Assembly (NCBI RefSeq): GCF_004353505.1
Contig: NZ_SMNQ01000011.1
Span: forward strand, 62,001 to 126,000
Length of the DNA stretch: 64,000 nucleotides
Source of the DNA: Streptomyces sp. WAC05374
GTDB taxonomy: Bacteria > Actinomycetota > Actinomycetes > Streptomycetales > Streptomycetaceae
Direction of reading: 5' to 3'
The notes below the pieces were generated by a model. It made no database searches. It saw only the letters and a list, made by a program, of their open reading frames with translations, and was not told the origin of the DNA. The position numbers and the translations under genes were made by a program. Positions 15,813-24,233 of this stretch are shown here, one piece after another (within the stretch, counting starts at the first letter, position 1; each line of letters opens with the position of its first letter).

Positions 15813-18779
15813 TTGGCTTTCCAGATGCCGGACCGCGGCGGAGGCCCGACCGGGCCACGGATCAGAGTCGGCCGGCCGTCCCGGCGGGCCCGTACCCTGC
15901 TCATGACACTGGGCGTGCTGGCCGTGCTGGCCATGCTCTTCGTCATGTTCGCCGGGTTCTGGACGGACTGGCTGTGGTACAGGTCCGTCAATTACTCGTC
16001 CGTCTTCACCACCACTCTGTGGACCAAGATCGGCCTGTTCGCCGTCTTCGGTCTGCTGATGGCCCTGGCGGTCGGACTGAACATCTGGCTCGCGCACCGG
16101 CTGCGCCCACCGCTGAGCGCCATGTCGCTGGAGCAGCAGAGCCTGGACCGGTACCGGATGGGACTGGCCCCGTACAAGAAGTGGGTGCTCCTGGCGATCA
16201 CGGCCCTGGTCGGGCTGATCGCGGGTGCGTCCGCCTCCGGCCAGTGGCGCACCTGGCTGATGTGGATCAACGGCGTGCCCTTCGGCCAGAAGGACCCGCA
16301 GTTCGGCATGGACGTGAAGTTCTACGCGTTCGACCTGCCGTGGTACCGGTTCCTGCTGGGCTTCGGCTTCGCGGCGACCGTGCTGTCGCTGATCGCCGCG
16401 GCCCTCACGCACTACCTGTACGGCGGGCTGCGGATCACCAGCCCGGGCGCCCGCGCGACGGCCGCCGCGACCGGTCACCTCTCCGTCCTCCTGGGCGTCT
16501 TCGTCTCCCTGAAGGCGGTGGCGTACTGGCTCGACCGGTACGGCCTGGCGGTGAAGTCCAGCGACTTCAAGGCGACCGGCAACTGGACGGGTCTGAGGTA
16601 CGTCGACGCCAACGCCTACCTGCCGGCGAAGACCATCCTGTTCTGCATCGCCGCCATCTGCGCCGTGCTGTTCTTCGCGACGCTCTGGCGCCGCACCTGG
16701 CAGCTTCCGGTGATCGGCTTCGGGCTCATGGTCCTGTCGGCGATCCTGATCGGCGGGCTGTACCCGGCGATCGTGCAGAAGTTCCAGGTCCAGCCGAACG
16801 AGCAGGCCAAGGAAGCGCCGTACATCGAGAAGAACATCGAGGCGACGCGCAAGGCGTACGACATCGACCAGACGAAGCCGGAGAACTACTCCGGCAAGTC
16901 CACGGTCAAGGCCAAGGACAAGTTGCGGGCGGACGCCGACACGGCCGCCAGCTACCGGCTGGTCGACCCGAACATCGTCTCGCCCACCTTCCAGCAGCTC
17001 GAGCAGCGGCGGAAGTACTACCAGTTCCCGACCACGCTCGACGTCGACCGGTACGAGGGCAAGGACACGGTCATCGGTCTGCGTGAGCTGAACATCCGGG
17101 GCATCCCGAAGCGGAACTGGATCAACGACCACTTCACGTACACCCACGGCTATGGCGCGATCATGGCCACGGGCACGGCGACCGACGCCAACGGCTCCCC
17201 GATCTTCACCGAGTCCGGGCTGCCGACCACCGGTGAGACCCCGAAGTACGAGCAGCGGATCTACTACGGCGAGAAGACCGAGCAGTACTCGATCGTCGGC
17301 GGCCCGCAGAAGGAGCTCGACTACGAGGAGAACGGCGAGAAGACCACCAGCTACAAGGGCAAGAGCGGGGTCAACCTCTCCAACGCCTTCAACCGGGCGG
17401 CCTACGCGGTGGCCTTCAGCGAGCCGCAGATCCTCTACTCGGGCGCCATCGGCGACGGCTCGCGGATTCTCTACAACCGCACGCCCAAGCAGCGCGTGGA
17501 GGCGGTCGCCCCCTGGCTGACCATCGACGGCGACGCCTACCCGGCGGTCATCGACGGCCGCATCCAGTGGATCGTCGACGCCTACACGACGACCAACGGC
17601 TATCCGTACGCGTCCCGCACGACGCTGGGGGACACCACCACGGACTCCCTCACCGCCGGCAACCAGACGCGCGCGGTCGTCGCCCAGCAGAACCAGGTCA
17701 ACTACATCCGCAACTCGGTGAAGGCCACCGTCGACGCGTACGACGGCACGGTGAAGCTGTACCAGTGGGACACCAAGGACCCAGTCCTGAAGACCTGGAT
17801 GAAGGCGTTCCCCGGCACGGTGGAGCCGAAGAGCGCCATCAACGACAGCCTGCGGCAGCACCTGCGGTACCCCCAGGACATGTTCAAGGTCCAGCGCGAG
17901 CTGCTGACCCGCTACCACGTCCAGGACGCCGCCCAGTTCTACAGCGGCAGTGACGCCTGGCAGGTGCCGGACGACCCGACCAACAAGGACGGCAACGCGG
18001 TCCCGCCGTACTACCTGAGCATGAAGATGCCCGGGGACACGCAGCAGCAGTTCTCGCTGACGACGACGTTCACGCCGAACGGCCGGCCCAACCTGGGCGG
18101 GTTCATGGCGGTCGACGCCGACGCCAACAGCAAGGACTACGGCCGGATCAGACTGCTCAGGGTCACCCAGGACGTACCCGGCCCGGCGCAGGTGCAGAAC
18201 AAGCTCAACAGCCTGCCCTCCGTCGCCCAGTTCGTCCGCGACCTCAAGGGCGCCGACTCCGACATCCAGTACGGCAACCTGCTGACGGTGCCCCTGGACG
18301 GCGGGTTCCTGTACGTGGAGCCGATCTACGCGCAGGGCCGCAACGCGCTCTACCCGCTGATGCGGAAGGTGGCCGTGTCGTACGTCGACGCGGACCAGCC
18401 GGAAGGCGACACGACCAAGGACACCACGGTGTTCGAGGACAACCTCGCCAAGGCGCTGAACGCGGTCTTCGGGGTGGACGGCGAGACGCCGACCACGCCC
18501 CCGCCGCCGAGCGACCCGACCAAGCCGCCCGCCACCGGTGACGCCGCGCTCGCGCAGGCGATCGCGGAGGCGCAGAAGGCGTTCGCGGACAGCGAGGCCG
18601 CCCTGAAGAAGGGCGACTGGACGGCGTACGGCAAGGCGCAGGACGAGCTGGCCGCGGCCCTCCAGCGGGTCGCCGCCGCGGACGCCCAGCGCAAGGCGGA
18701 CGCCGGTGAGAAGGCCGACGACAAGCCGAAGCCGGGTGCCGGTGCGGCCGGTGCCGGCAAGCCCGCTTCCGGCGGCTGA
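15813..18779 (+). CDS. UPF0182 family large membrane protein
   Basis: 988 residues, the usual size for the family. Six to seven transmembrane helices fill the first third (first at about 27-50, then about 72-95, 120-140, 180-205, 230-250, 275-320). A large extracytoplasmic domain of about 550 residues follows, containing the family segments GPAQVQNKL and GGFLYVEPIYAQ. The C-terminal 110 residues are Pro/Ala/Lys/Glu-rich with coiled-coil potential. TTG 15813 (MAFQMPDRGGG) is preferred because GAGGGG lies 6 nt upstream; ATG 15825 is 18 nt away. Function is unknown; it faces the cell envelope. Confidence 0.9.
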   Translation: MAFQMPDRGGGPTGPRIRVGRPSRRARTLLMTLGVLAVLAMLFVMFAGFWTDWLWYRSVNYSSVFTTTLWTKIGLFAVFGLLMALAVGLNIWLAHRLRPPLSAMSLEQQSLDRYRMGLAPYKKWVLLAITALVGLIAGASASGQWRTWLMWINGVPFGQKDPQFGMDVKFYAFDLPWYRFLLGFGFAATVLSLIAAALTHYLYGGLRITSPGARATAAATGHLSVLLGVFVSLKAVAYWLDRYGLAVKSSDFKATGNWTGLRYVDANAYLPAKTILFCIAAICAVLFFATLWRRTWQLPVIGFGLMVLSAILIGGLYPAIVQKFQVQPNEQAKEAPYIEKNIEATRKAYDIDQTKPENYSGKSTVKAKDKLRADADTAASYRLVDPNIVSPTFQQLEQRRKYYQFPTTLDVDRYEGKDTVIGLRELNIRGIPKRNWINDHFTYTHGYGAIMATGTATDANGSPIFTESGLPTTGETPKYEQRIYYGEKTEQYSIVGGPQKELDYEENGEKTTSYKGKSGVNLSNAFNRAAYAVAFSEPQILYSGAIGDGSRILYNRTPKQRVEAVAPWLTIDGDAYPAVIDGRIQWIVDAYTTTNGYPYASRTTLGDTTTDSLTAGNQTRAVVAQQNQVNYIRNSVKATVDAYDGTVKLYQWDTKDPVLKTWMKAFPGTVEPKSAINDSLRQHLRYPQDMFKVQRELLTRYHVQDAAQFYSGSDAWQVPDDPTNKDGNAVPPYYLSMKMPGDTQQQFSLTTTFTPNGRPNLGGFMAVDADANSKDYGRIRLLRVTQDVPGPAQVQNKLNSLPSVAQFVRDLKGADSDIQYGNLLTVPLDGGFLYVEPIYAQGRNALYPLMRKVAVSYVDADQPEGDTTKDTTVFEDNLAKALNAVFGVDGETPTTPPPPSDPTKPPATGDAALAQAIAEAQKAFADSEAALKKGDWTAYGKAQDELAAALQRVAAADAQRKADAGEKADDKPKPGAGAAGAGKPASGG

Positions 18780-18790
18780 TCCCCGGCTGT

Positions 18791-18822
18791 CCCCCTGCCC
18801 GTCCTCCGGGGCGGGCAGGGGG
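18791..18822 (+). terminator. Terminator after the UPF0182 gene
   Basis: CCCCCTGCCC / GGGCAGGGGG 10-bp stem with a 12-nt loop, 11 nt after the stop codon. Confidence 0.6.
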
Positions 18823-18856
18823 TCCCCCAAGCCGTGATACGGTGGTGACACAACGA

Positions 18857-18930
18857 CGCGGGGTGGAGCAGCTCGGTAGCTCGCTGGGCTCATAACCCAG
18901 AGGTCGCAGGTTCAAATCCTGTCCCCGCTA
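18857..18930 (+). tRNA. Initiator tRNA-fMet (CAT), copy 1
   Basis: 74-nt cloverleaf with anticodon CAT. Initiator features are three consecutive G:C pairs in the anticodon stem (TGGGCTCATAACCCA) and an unpaired first position (C1 opposite T72). T-loop GGTTCAAATCC. CCA is not encoded. It is identical to the copy at 21340-21413 and is followed directly by a 16-bp hairpin. Confidence 0.96.
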
Positions 18931-18936
18931 CTGAAA

Positions 18937-18973
18937 GCAAGGGCCCGGATCCTTCCAGGATCCGGGCCCTTGC
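18937..18973 (+). terminator. Terminator of initiator tRNA copy 1
   Basis: Perfect 16-bp stem (18937-18952 with 18958-18973), loop ttcca, starting 6 nt after the tRNA end. Confidence 0.8.
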
Positions 18974-19178
18974 TGTGTCCGGGGGTGTTTCCGCTGTTCG
19001 GGGGGCGGGTCGGAGGAAGGTCCCGGGGGAACGAGGCTCGTGTGAAGAACGCCCCTCACGGGGGCAGTTGGGGTGGGACGTGTTTGACTTGTCTCCCTGT
19101 GGGCATGTCGACAAAACGCTGAAGTGACCTCACTGGCTGCGGTATACCAGGTGTACGCGGGTAGCAGGTGGTGCGACG

Positions 19179-21047
19179 ATGGGAATTATGGGGGACAGGG
19201 CAACTCTGTTGGAGACAGGGCGGTTTGTGCAGCGGCACACCGAAAGCGCTGCGGACGCGATGAGTGACGCTGCCATGGAGACCACCGCCATGGACAGCAC
19301 CGCCATGGACAGCGCCGAGCCCGGCGACGCCGTCGAGACCGAGGAGCGCCACCGCCGCGCCGCCGACAACGGCGACACCGCCGCCATGAGCGTCGTCGGG
19401 GCCCTGCTGCTGCGCCGCGGCGACCTCGACGGCGCCGAGCCCTACCTCCGCGCCGCCACCGCCGACGGCGACCGTGCCGCGGCCAACAACCTGGGCGTCC
19501 TCCTCCACCAGCGCGGATACGCCGACGAGGCCGCCGGCTGGTGGCGCATCGCCGCCGTGGCCGGGTCCGCCGCAGCCGCCCACGCCCTGGGCCGCCACTA
19601 CCGCGAGCGCGGCGACGAGCCGGCGGCCGAGTACTGGCTGCGCCAGTCCGCCGAGCAGGGCCACGCCCTCGGCGCGTACGCCCTCGCCGACCTGCTGGAG
19701 CACCGCAGCGACGTCGGCGCCGAGCGGTGGCTGCGCGCCGCCGCCGAGCAGGGCCACCGCGAAGCCGCGTACCGCCTCGCCCGCGCCCTGGAGCGCAAGG
19801 CTGACGGCAAGGCCACCGACGACACCACCGCCACTCCTGGTACCGAGACCGCCGAGCAGTGGTACCGGCAGGCCGCCGCCCGCGGTCACCGCCGCGCCGC
19901 CCTGCACCTCGGGGCCATCCTAGAGCGGCGCGGCGAGCTGAAGGAGGCCGGCCGCTGGTACCTCACGTCCGCCAAGGACGGCGAGTCCCGGGCCGCCTGC
20001 GCGCTCGGCTTCCTGCTCCGCGACGCGGGCGACGAGGAGAGCGCCGCCGTCTGGTGGCTGCGCGCAGCCCAGGACGGCGACGGAAACGCCGCCAACGCGC
20101 TGGGCGCCCTGCACGCCGCCCGGGGCGAGCACCAGACGGCCGAGCGCTGGTACCGCGCGGCCACGGACGCCGGCGACGTGAACGGCGCGTACAACCTCGG
20201 GCTCCTGTTCGCCGCCCAGAACCGTGTCTCCCAGGCCGAGCAGTGGTACCGCCGTGCCGCCTACGCGGGTCACCGCGAGGCCGCCAACGCGCTCGCCATC
20301 CTGCTCCTCCAGAGCGGCGACCCGAACGGCGCCGAGCCGTGGTTCTCCAAGGCCGCCGAGGCCGGTAGCGTCGACGCCGCCTTCAACCTGGGCATCCTCT
20401 ACGCGGGTCGCGACGACGACGAGACGGCACTGCGCTGGTACGAGCGGGCCGCCGCGGCCGGCCACACCGAGGCCGCGCTCCAGGTCGGCATCGCCCGCCT
20501 GCGGGACGGCGACGAGCAGGAGGCCGAGCGCCACCTGCGGTGCGCGGCGGGCGGTGGCAGCGCCGAGGCGGCGTTCCGCCTCGCCACCGTGCTGGACGCC
20601 CGCCAGGCGCCCACCGGGCCGCCCGCGCTCGGTGAGCCGCAGGCGCCGAAGAGCGAGTGCGAGGAGTGGTACGAGCGGGCGGCCGAGCAGGGTCACCGGC
20701 GCGCCCAGGTCCGGGTCGGCATGCTGGCCGCCGCCCGGGGCGACAGCGCGGAGGCGGCCCGCTGGTACCGCGAGGCCGCCGAGGCGGGCAGCCGCAACGG
20801 CGCCTTCAACCTGGGCCTGCTGCTCGCCCGTGACGGAAACGAGCGCGAGGCGTCGCTCTGGTGGACCCGCGCGGCCCGGGCGGGACACGGGCGGGCCGCC
20901 CTGCGGCTGGCGCTGCTCGCCGCCCGCCGGGGTGAGCTGACCGAGGGCAGGCGCTGGTGCGCCCGCGCCGTCGAGCTCGGCCCGGCCGAGGTCGCCGAGC
21001 GCGCCGCCCGCCTCAGCGAGGCGCTGCACCAGGAGCTCACCGCGTAA
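19179..21047 (+). CDS. Sel1/TPR-repeat protein
   Basis: 622 residues. Apart from an N-terminal segment with Met/Asp/Thr repeats (about 25-50), it consists of roughly 15 Sel1-like helical repeats of about 36 residues. Each carries the core A(A/E)xWYRxAAxxGHxxAAxxLG; good examples are AEQWYRRAAYAGHREAANAL and EAARWYREAAEAGSRNGAFNLG. Such alpha-solenoids scaffold protein complexes. No signal peptide, so cytoplasmic. ATG 19179 has GGTGG 7 nt upstream; ATG 19188 (MGDRATLLETGR) is an equally plausible start. It stands alone between the two initiator tRNA genes. Confidence 0.85.
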   Translation: MGIMGDRATLLETGRFVQRHTESAADAMSDAAMETTAMDSTAMDSAEPGDAVETEERHRRAADNGDTAAMSVVGALLLRRGDLDGAEPYLRAATADGDRAAANNLGVLLHQRGYADEAAGWWRIAAVAGSAAAAHALGRHYRERGDEPAAEYWLRQSAEQGHALGAYALADLLEHRSDVGAERWLRAAAEQGHREAAYRLARALERKADGKATDDTTATPGTETAEQWYRQAAARGHRRAALHLGAILERRGELKEAGRWYLTSAKDGESRAACALGFLLRDAGDEESAAVWWLRAAQDGDGNAANALGALHAARGEHQTAERWYRAATDAGDVNGAYNLGLLFAAQNRVSQAEQWYRRAAYAGHREAANALAILLLQSGDPNGAEPWFSKAAEAGSVDAAFNLGILYAGRDDDETALRWYERAAAAGHTEAALQVGIARLRDGDEQEAERHLRCAAGGGSAEAAFRLATVLDARQAPTGPPALGEPQAPKSECEEWYERAAEQGHRRAQVRVGMLAAARGDSAEAARWYREAAEAGSRNGAFNLGLLLARDGNEREASLWWTRAARAGHGRAALRLALLAARRGELTEGRRWCARAVELGPAEVAERAARLSEALHQELTA

Positions 21048-21062
21048 CCCGAGCCCCATGGG

Positions 21063-21157
21063 CCCGGCCTCCCGGCGGACCGCCCGGCCTCCCGGCGGAC
21101 CGCCCGGCCTCCCGGCGGACCGCCCGGCCCCCGGCGGACCGCCCGGCCCCCGGCGGG
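21063..21157. repeat. GC-rich tandem repeat, about 5 copies of a 19-20 bp unit
   Basis: Unit CGCCCGGCCTCCCGGCGGAC repeated from 21063. The first three copies are nearly perfect at 20 bp; the last two lose one base (19 bp) and decay into a GC-rich tail. It lies in the 292-bp gap between the Sel1 gene and the second initiator tRNA, which otherwise holds only the tRNA promoter. The array probably arose by replication slippage. Confidence 0.8.
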
Positions 21158-21298
21158 CCGAGCGCCCCAGCCCCAGCCCCCGGCAGGCCGGGTCGCCTCG
21201 CCGACCCACCCCTGCCCGGGCGCCCGGTAAGCCGGCGCCAGAAAGCCGACGCCCCGGAAGCCCCACGCGGGCCCGGTGCCCAAGCCAGGCTTATGGAT

Positions 21299-21327
21299 TT
21301 GCGCTGGTCCACGCGGTCCCGTAAGGT
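21299..21327 (+). promoter_or_regulatory. Promoter of initiator tRNA copy 2
   Basis: TTGCGC (21299-21304), 17-nt spacer, TAAGGT (21322-21327), ending 12 nt before the tRNA. A good match for the principal (HrdB-type) sigma factor. The first tRNA copy has only a -10-like TACGGT (18838-18843) without a clear -35. Confidence 0.6.
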
Positions 21328-21339
21328 TGTGTTCACCGA

Positions 21340-21413
21340 CGCGGGGTGGAGCAGCTCGGTAGCTCGCTGGGCTCATAACCCAGAGGTCGCAGGTTCAAAT
21401 CCTGTCCCCGCTA
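21340..21413 (+). tRNA. Initiator tRNA-fMet (CAT), copy 2
   Basis: Identical over all 74 nt to the copy at 18857-18930, including the C1/T72 mismatch and the G:C-rich anticodon stem. The identity continues a few bases beyond both ends, but the terminators differ in sequence. Confidence 0.96.
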
Positions 21414-21419
21414 CTGAAA

Positions 21420-21457
21420 CCGAAGGCCCGGATCATCACGATGATCCGGGCCTTCGG
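21420..21457 (+). terminator. Terminator of initiator tRNA copy 2
   Basis: 18-bp inverted repeat (21420-21437 with 21440-21457); the innermost pairs must open to form the loop. Starts 7 nt after the tRNA. Confidence 0.8.
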
Positions 21458-21533
21458 CGTGTTCACGGTGTGTTCGCGTCGCGTACGCGGCGCCCGGCGC
21501 CCCCCTGGACCGCGTCCAGGGGGATCGGAGCCG

Positions 21534-21950
21534 TCAGGCGGAGGCGCAGTCCGGGCAGACGCCGCGGTAGGTCACTTCCACGTCCGAGATCGTGAAGCCG
21601 AAGCGCTCCGTGGCCGGCAGGTCCGACAGCGGGTTGCCCGTCGGGTGGACGTCGCGGATGGCGCCGCAGCGGGCGCACACCAGGTGGTGGTGCGGGCGGT
21701 GCGCGTTCGGGTCGTACCGCTTGGCGCGGCGGTCCGTGGAGACCTCCAGGACCTCACCCAGCGTCACCAGCTCACCCAGCGTGTTGTACACCGTCGCGCG
21801 GGAGATCTCGGGAAGCCGCTCCACCGCGCGGGCGTGCACCTCGTCGGCGGTCAGATGAACGTGGTCCCCATCGAGGACCTCGGCCACGACACGTCGCTGG
21901 GCGGTCATCCGCCAGCCGCGTCCACGCAGTCGTTCCAACAGGTCACTCAT
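21534..21950 (-). CDS. Fur-family peroxide regulator (CatR/PerR-like)
   Basis: 138 residues. N-terminal winged helix (MTAQRRVVAEVL, then EISRATVYNTLGEL recognition region). The dimer/metal domain has the HHHLVCARCGAI segment and a second CPDC pair near the C-terminus, i.e. the CxxC...CxxC structural zinc of PerR and FurA proteins. Divergent from the catalase gene across a 153-bp gap that carries inverted repeats, so it is most likely the metal-dependent peroxide-sensing repressor of that catalase and of itself. This matches S. coelicolor CatR in type; CatR versus FurA cannot be settled here. Confidence 0.87.
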   Translation of the reverse strand: MSDLLERLRGRGWRMTAQRRVVAEVLDGDHVHLTADEVHARAVERLPEISRATVYNTLGELVTLGEVLEVSTDRRAKRYDPNAHRPHHHLVCARCGAIRDVHPTGNPLSDLPATERFGFTISDVEVTYRGVCPDCASA

Positions 21951-21970
21951 GAAAACCAGCCTAACAGCAG

Positions 21971-21984
21971 GGGACCTAAGTCCC
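21971..21984. promoter_or_regulatory. Inverted repeat between the Fur-family and catalase genes
   Basis: GGGAC-CTAA-GTCCC, a 5-bp inverted repeat 20 bp upstream of the Fur-family start. It contains CTAAGTC, the reverse complement of GACTTAG found in the operator at 22013-22027, so both may bind the same regulator. Confidence 0.4.
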
Positions 21985-22010
21985 GAATCGGTGTGGCTTT
22001 GGATGCAAGC

Positions 22011-22038
22011 TTGACTTAGACAAAGTCCATTGTAGGAT
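22011..22038 (+). promoter_or_regulatory. Catalase promoter with overlapping operator
   Basis: TTGACT (22011-22016), 16-nt spacer, TAGGAT (22033-22038). The inverted repeat GACTT-AGACA-AAGTC (22013-22027) overlaps the -35 and spacer and is a likely Fur-family (CatR) operator. A start near 22045 lies downstream of the open-frame GTG at 22041, supporting translation from GTG 22104. Confidence 0.65.
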
Positions 22039-22103
22039 CGGTGACGGCATTAGCCAAGGGACAGGACTTGCAGGACAACGCAGGACTCACGCAGGAGGCG
22101 CAC

Positions 22104-23555
22104 GTGACGCAGGGACCGCTCACCACGGAGGCCGGCGCGCCGGTCGCCGACAACCAGAACAGCGAGACCGCGGGCGTCGGTGGTCCGGTTCTGGTCCAGG
22201 ACCAGTTGCTGCTGGAGAAGCTCGCGCACTTCAACCGCGAGCGCATCCCGGAGCGCGTGGTCCACGCGCGCGGTGCCGGCGCCTACGGCACCTTCACGGT
22301 GACGGCCGACGTCACCCAGTACACCCGGGCGAAGTTCCTGTCCGAGGTCGGCAAGCAGACGGAGACGTTCCTCCGCTTCTCGACCGTGGCGGGCAACCTC
22401 GGCGCGGCCGACGCGGTCCGTGACCCGCGCGGTTTCGCGCTGAAGTTCTACACCGAAGAGGGCAACTACGACCTCGTCGGCAACAACACCCCGGTGTTCT
22501 TCATCAAGGACGCCATCAAGTTCCCCGACTTCATCCACACCCAGAAGCGCGACCCGTACACCGGCTCCCAGGAGGCGGACAACGTGTGGGACTTCTGGGG
22601 CCTGTCGCCCGAGTCGACGCACCAGGTGACCTGGCTGTTCGGCGACCGCGGCATCCCGGCGAGCTACCGCCACATGGACGGCTTCGGTTCCCACACCTTC
22701 CAGTGGAACAACGAGGCCGGCGAGGTCTTCTGGGTCAAGTACCACTTCAAGACCGACCAGGGCATCAAGTGCCTCACCCAGGACGAGGCGAACAAGCTCG
22801 CGGGTGAGGACCCGGACTCCCACCAGCGCGACCTGCGCGAGGCGATCGAGCGCGGCGACTACCCGACCTGGACCGTCGGCGTGCAGATCATGCCCGCCGC
22901 CGAGGCCGCGACGTACCGGTTCAACCCGTTCGACCTCACCAAGGTGTGGCCGCACGCGGACTACCCGGTCATCGAGATCGGCAAGCTGGAGCTCAACCGC
23001 AACCCGCAGAACGTCTTCGCCGAGGTCGAGCAGTCGATCTTCTCCCCGGCGCACTTCGTGCCCGGTATCGGCCCCTCGCCCGACAAGATGCTCCAGGGCC
23101 GCCTCTTCGCGTACGGCGACGCCCACCGCTACCGCGTCGGCATCAACGCCGACCACCTGCCGGTGAACCGGCCGCACGCCACCGAGGCGCGGACGAACAG
23201 CCGTGACGGCTTCCTGTACGACGGCCGCCACGCCGGCGCCAAGAACTATGAGCCCAACAGCTTCGGCGGCCCGAACCAGACCGGCCGCCCGCTGTGGCAG
23301 CCGGTCCCGGTCACCGGGGTGACCGGTGACCACGAGGCGCCCGTCCACGCCGAGGACAACGACTTCGTCCAGGCGGGCAACCTCTACCGGCTGATGTCGG
23401 AGGAGGAGAAGGAGCGCCTGATCGCCAACCTGGCGGGCTTCATCGCCAAGGTCTCGCGCGACGACATCGCCGAGCGCGCGATCAACAACTTCCGCCAGGC
23501 GGACGAGGACTACGGCAAGCGGCTGGAGGCCGCGGTCCAGGCCCTGCGCGGCTGA
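22104..23555 (+). CDS. katA: Monofunctional heme catalase
   Basis: 483 residues, a small-subunit (clade 3-type) catalase. Visible sites are the distal His in RVVHARGAGAYG (about 54), RFSTVAG, the distal Asn in VGNNTPVFFIKD (about 127) and the proximal heme-ligand Tyr in RLFAYGDAHRYR (about 338). It decomposes H2O2 in the cytoplasm. GTG 22104 is chosen for its GCAGGAGG 6 nt upstream and because the predicted transcript begins near 22045. Likely repressed by the divergent Fur-family protein and induced by peroxide. Closed by the terminator at 23582-23617. Confidence 0.96.
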   Translation: MTQGPLTTEAGAPVADNQNSETAGVGGPVLVQDQLLLEKLAHFNRERIPERVVHARGAGAYGTFTVTADVTQYTRAKFLSEVGKQTETFLRFSTVAGNLGAADAVRDPRGFALKFYTEEGNYDLVGNNTPVFFIKDAIKFPDFIHTQKRDPYTGSQEADNVWDFWGLSPESTHQVTWLFGDRGIPASYRHMDGFGSHTFQWNNEAGEVFWVKYHFKTDQGIKCLTQDEANKLAGEDPDSHQRDLREAIERGDYPTWTVGVQIMPAAEAATYRFNPFDLTKVWPHADYPVIEIGKLELNRNPQNVFAEVEQSIFSPAHFVPGIGPSPDKMLQGRLFAYGDAHRYRVGINADHLPVNRPHATEARTNSRDGFLYDGRHAGAKNYEPNSFGGPNQTGRPLWQPVPVTGVTGDHEAPVHAEDNDFVQAGNLYRLMSEEEKERLIANLAGFIAKVSRDDIAERAINNFRQADEDYGKRLEAAVQALRG

Positions 23556-23581
23556 ACAGCGCTGGATCGCTTGTCGTGAGC

Positions 23582-23617
23582 AGAGGGCCGGCTCCCCGAC
23601 TCGGGGGCCGGCCCTCT
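23582..23617. terminator. Bidirectional terminator between catalase and CBS genes
   Basis: 11-bp stem AGAGGGCCGGC / GCCGGCCCTCT with further TCCCC/GGGGG pairing inside, in the gap between convergent genes. Confidence 0.7.
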
Positions 23618-23624
23618 CGCGTGC

Positions 23625-24041
23625 CTACCCCACCGCCACGGTGGCCTCGCGGGAGGCCGCGCGCAGTCGCACCGGTGCCCAGCAGCGGATGATGTCGCGT
23701 ACGGAGACGATGCCGACCGGCCCGTTGCCGTCCAGCACGATCAGGTGCCGGAAACCGCCGTGGGCCATGGCCTGGGCGGCTTCCTCCAGGGTCCAGCCGG
23801 GTGCCGCGAAGACGACGTCGGTGGTGGTGTGCGCGCCGGCCGTCTCCAGGTCCGGGTTCTGGCCGGAGCCGACGGAGACCAGGATGTCGCGTTCGGTGAG
23901 GATGCCGAGGCCGCTGGTGTCGTGGTCCAGAACGACGGCCGCGCCGACGCGGCGCGCCGCCATCAGGGCGGCGGCCTGGCGGAGGGTGTGTGCGGGGCCG
24001 ATGGTGAGGACCACCGTGCTCATGGCGTCACGGACGAGCAT
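23625..24041 (-). CDS. Tandem CBS-domain protein
   Basis: 138 residues consisting of two CBS motifs (about 5-60 and 68-125), each with the end signature GILTERDI / GIVSVRDII. Such pairs bind adenosyl ligands and act as energy or redox sensors. ATG 24041 is used: AAGGAGG lies 11 nt upstream, whereas GTG 24053 would overlap the ribosome site. The promoter region (24042-24100) contains a 12-nt block also present upstream of wblE. The rest of the 192-bp gap to hisN shows nothing else. Confidence 0.87.
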   Translation of the reverse strand: MLVRDAMSTVVLTIGPAHTLRQAAALMAARRVGAAVVLDHDTSGLGILTERDILVSVGSGQNPDLETAGAHTTTDVVFAAPGWTLEEAAQAMAHGGFRHLIVLDGNGPVGIVSVRDIIRCWAPVRLRAASREATVAVG

Positions 24042-24233
24042 GGACGGAGCCACCTCCTTGGTGAATCCCTCAACGAGAAAAGATTCACAAGTTCACAAGC
24101 GGGGGGACTCTCAGAGTGGCAGCCCCGCGGGGCCTCAACAAGGGGTGTGCGCCACCTGGCGCGCAGACGCCACTACGGACCGTTCCCGAACGCCGCCGGT
24201 GACGCCTCCTGGGAGCCCCGTGACGTCCCGGCG

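Noticed and set aside
15780..18893. 1037-codon minus-strand open frame
   Set aside because: Covers the UPF0182 gene in antisense and even the initiator tRNA; Val/Gly/Arg-rich with no membrane or domain pattern.
21063..21157. Possible CRISPR array
   Set aside because: Units are contiguous with no unique spacers and no cas genes nearby; a simple tandem repeat.
22041..22103. Upstream GTG start for the catalase, which would include a TTA (bldA-type) codon
   Set aside because: Predicted transcription starts near 22045, inside or after this GTG, and GTG 22104 has a strong ribosome site; so no bldA dependence is claimed.
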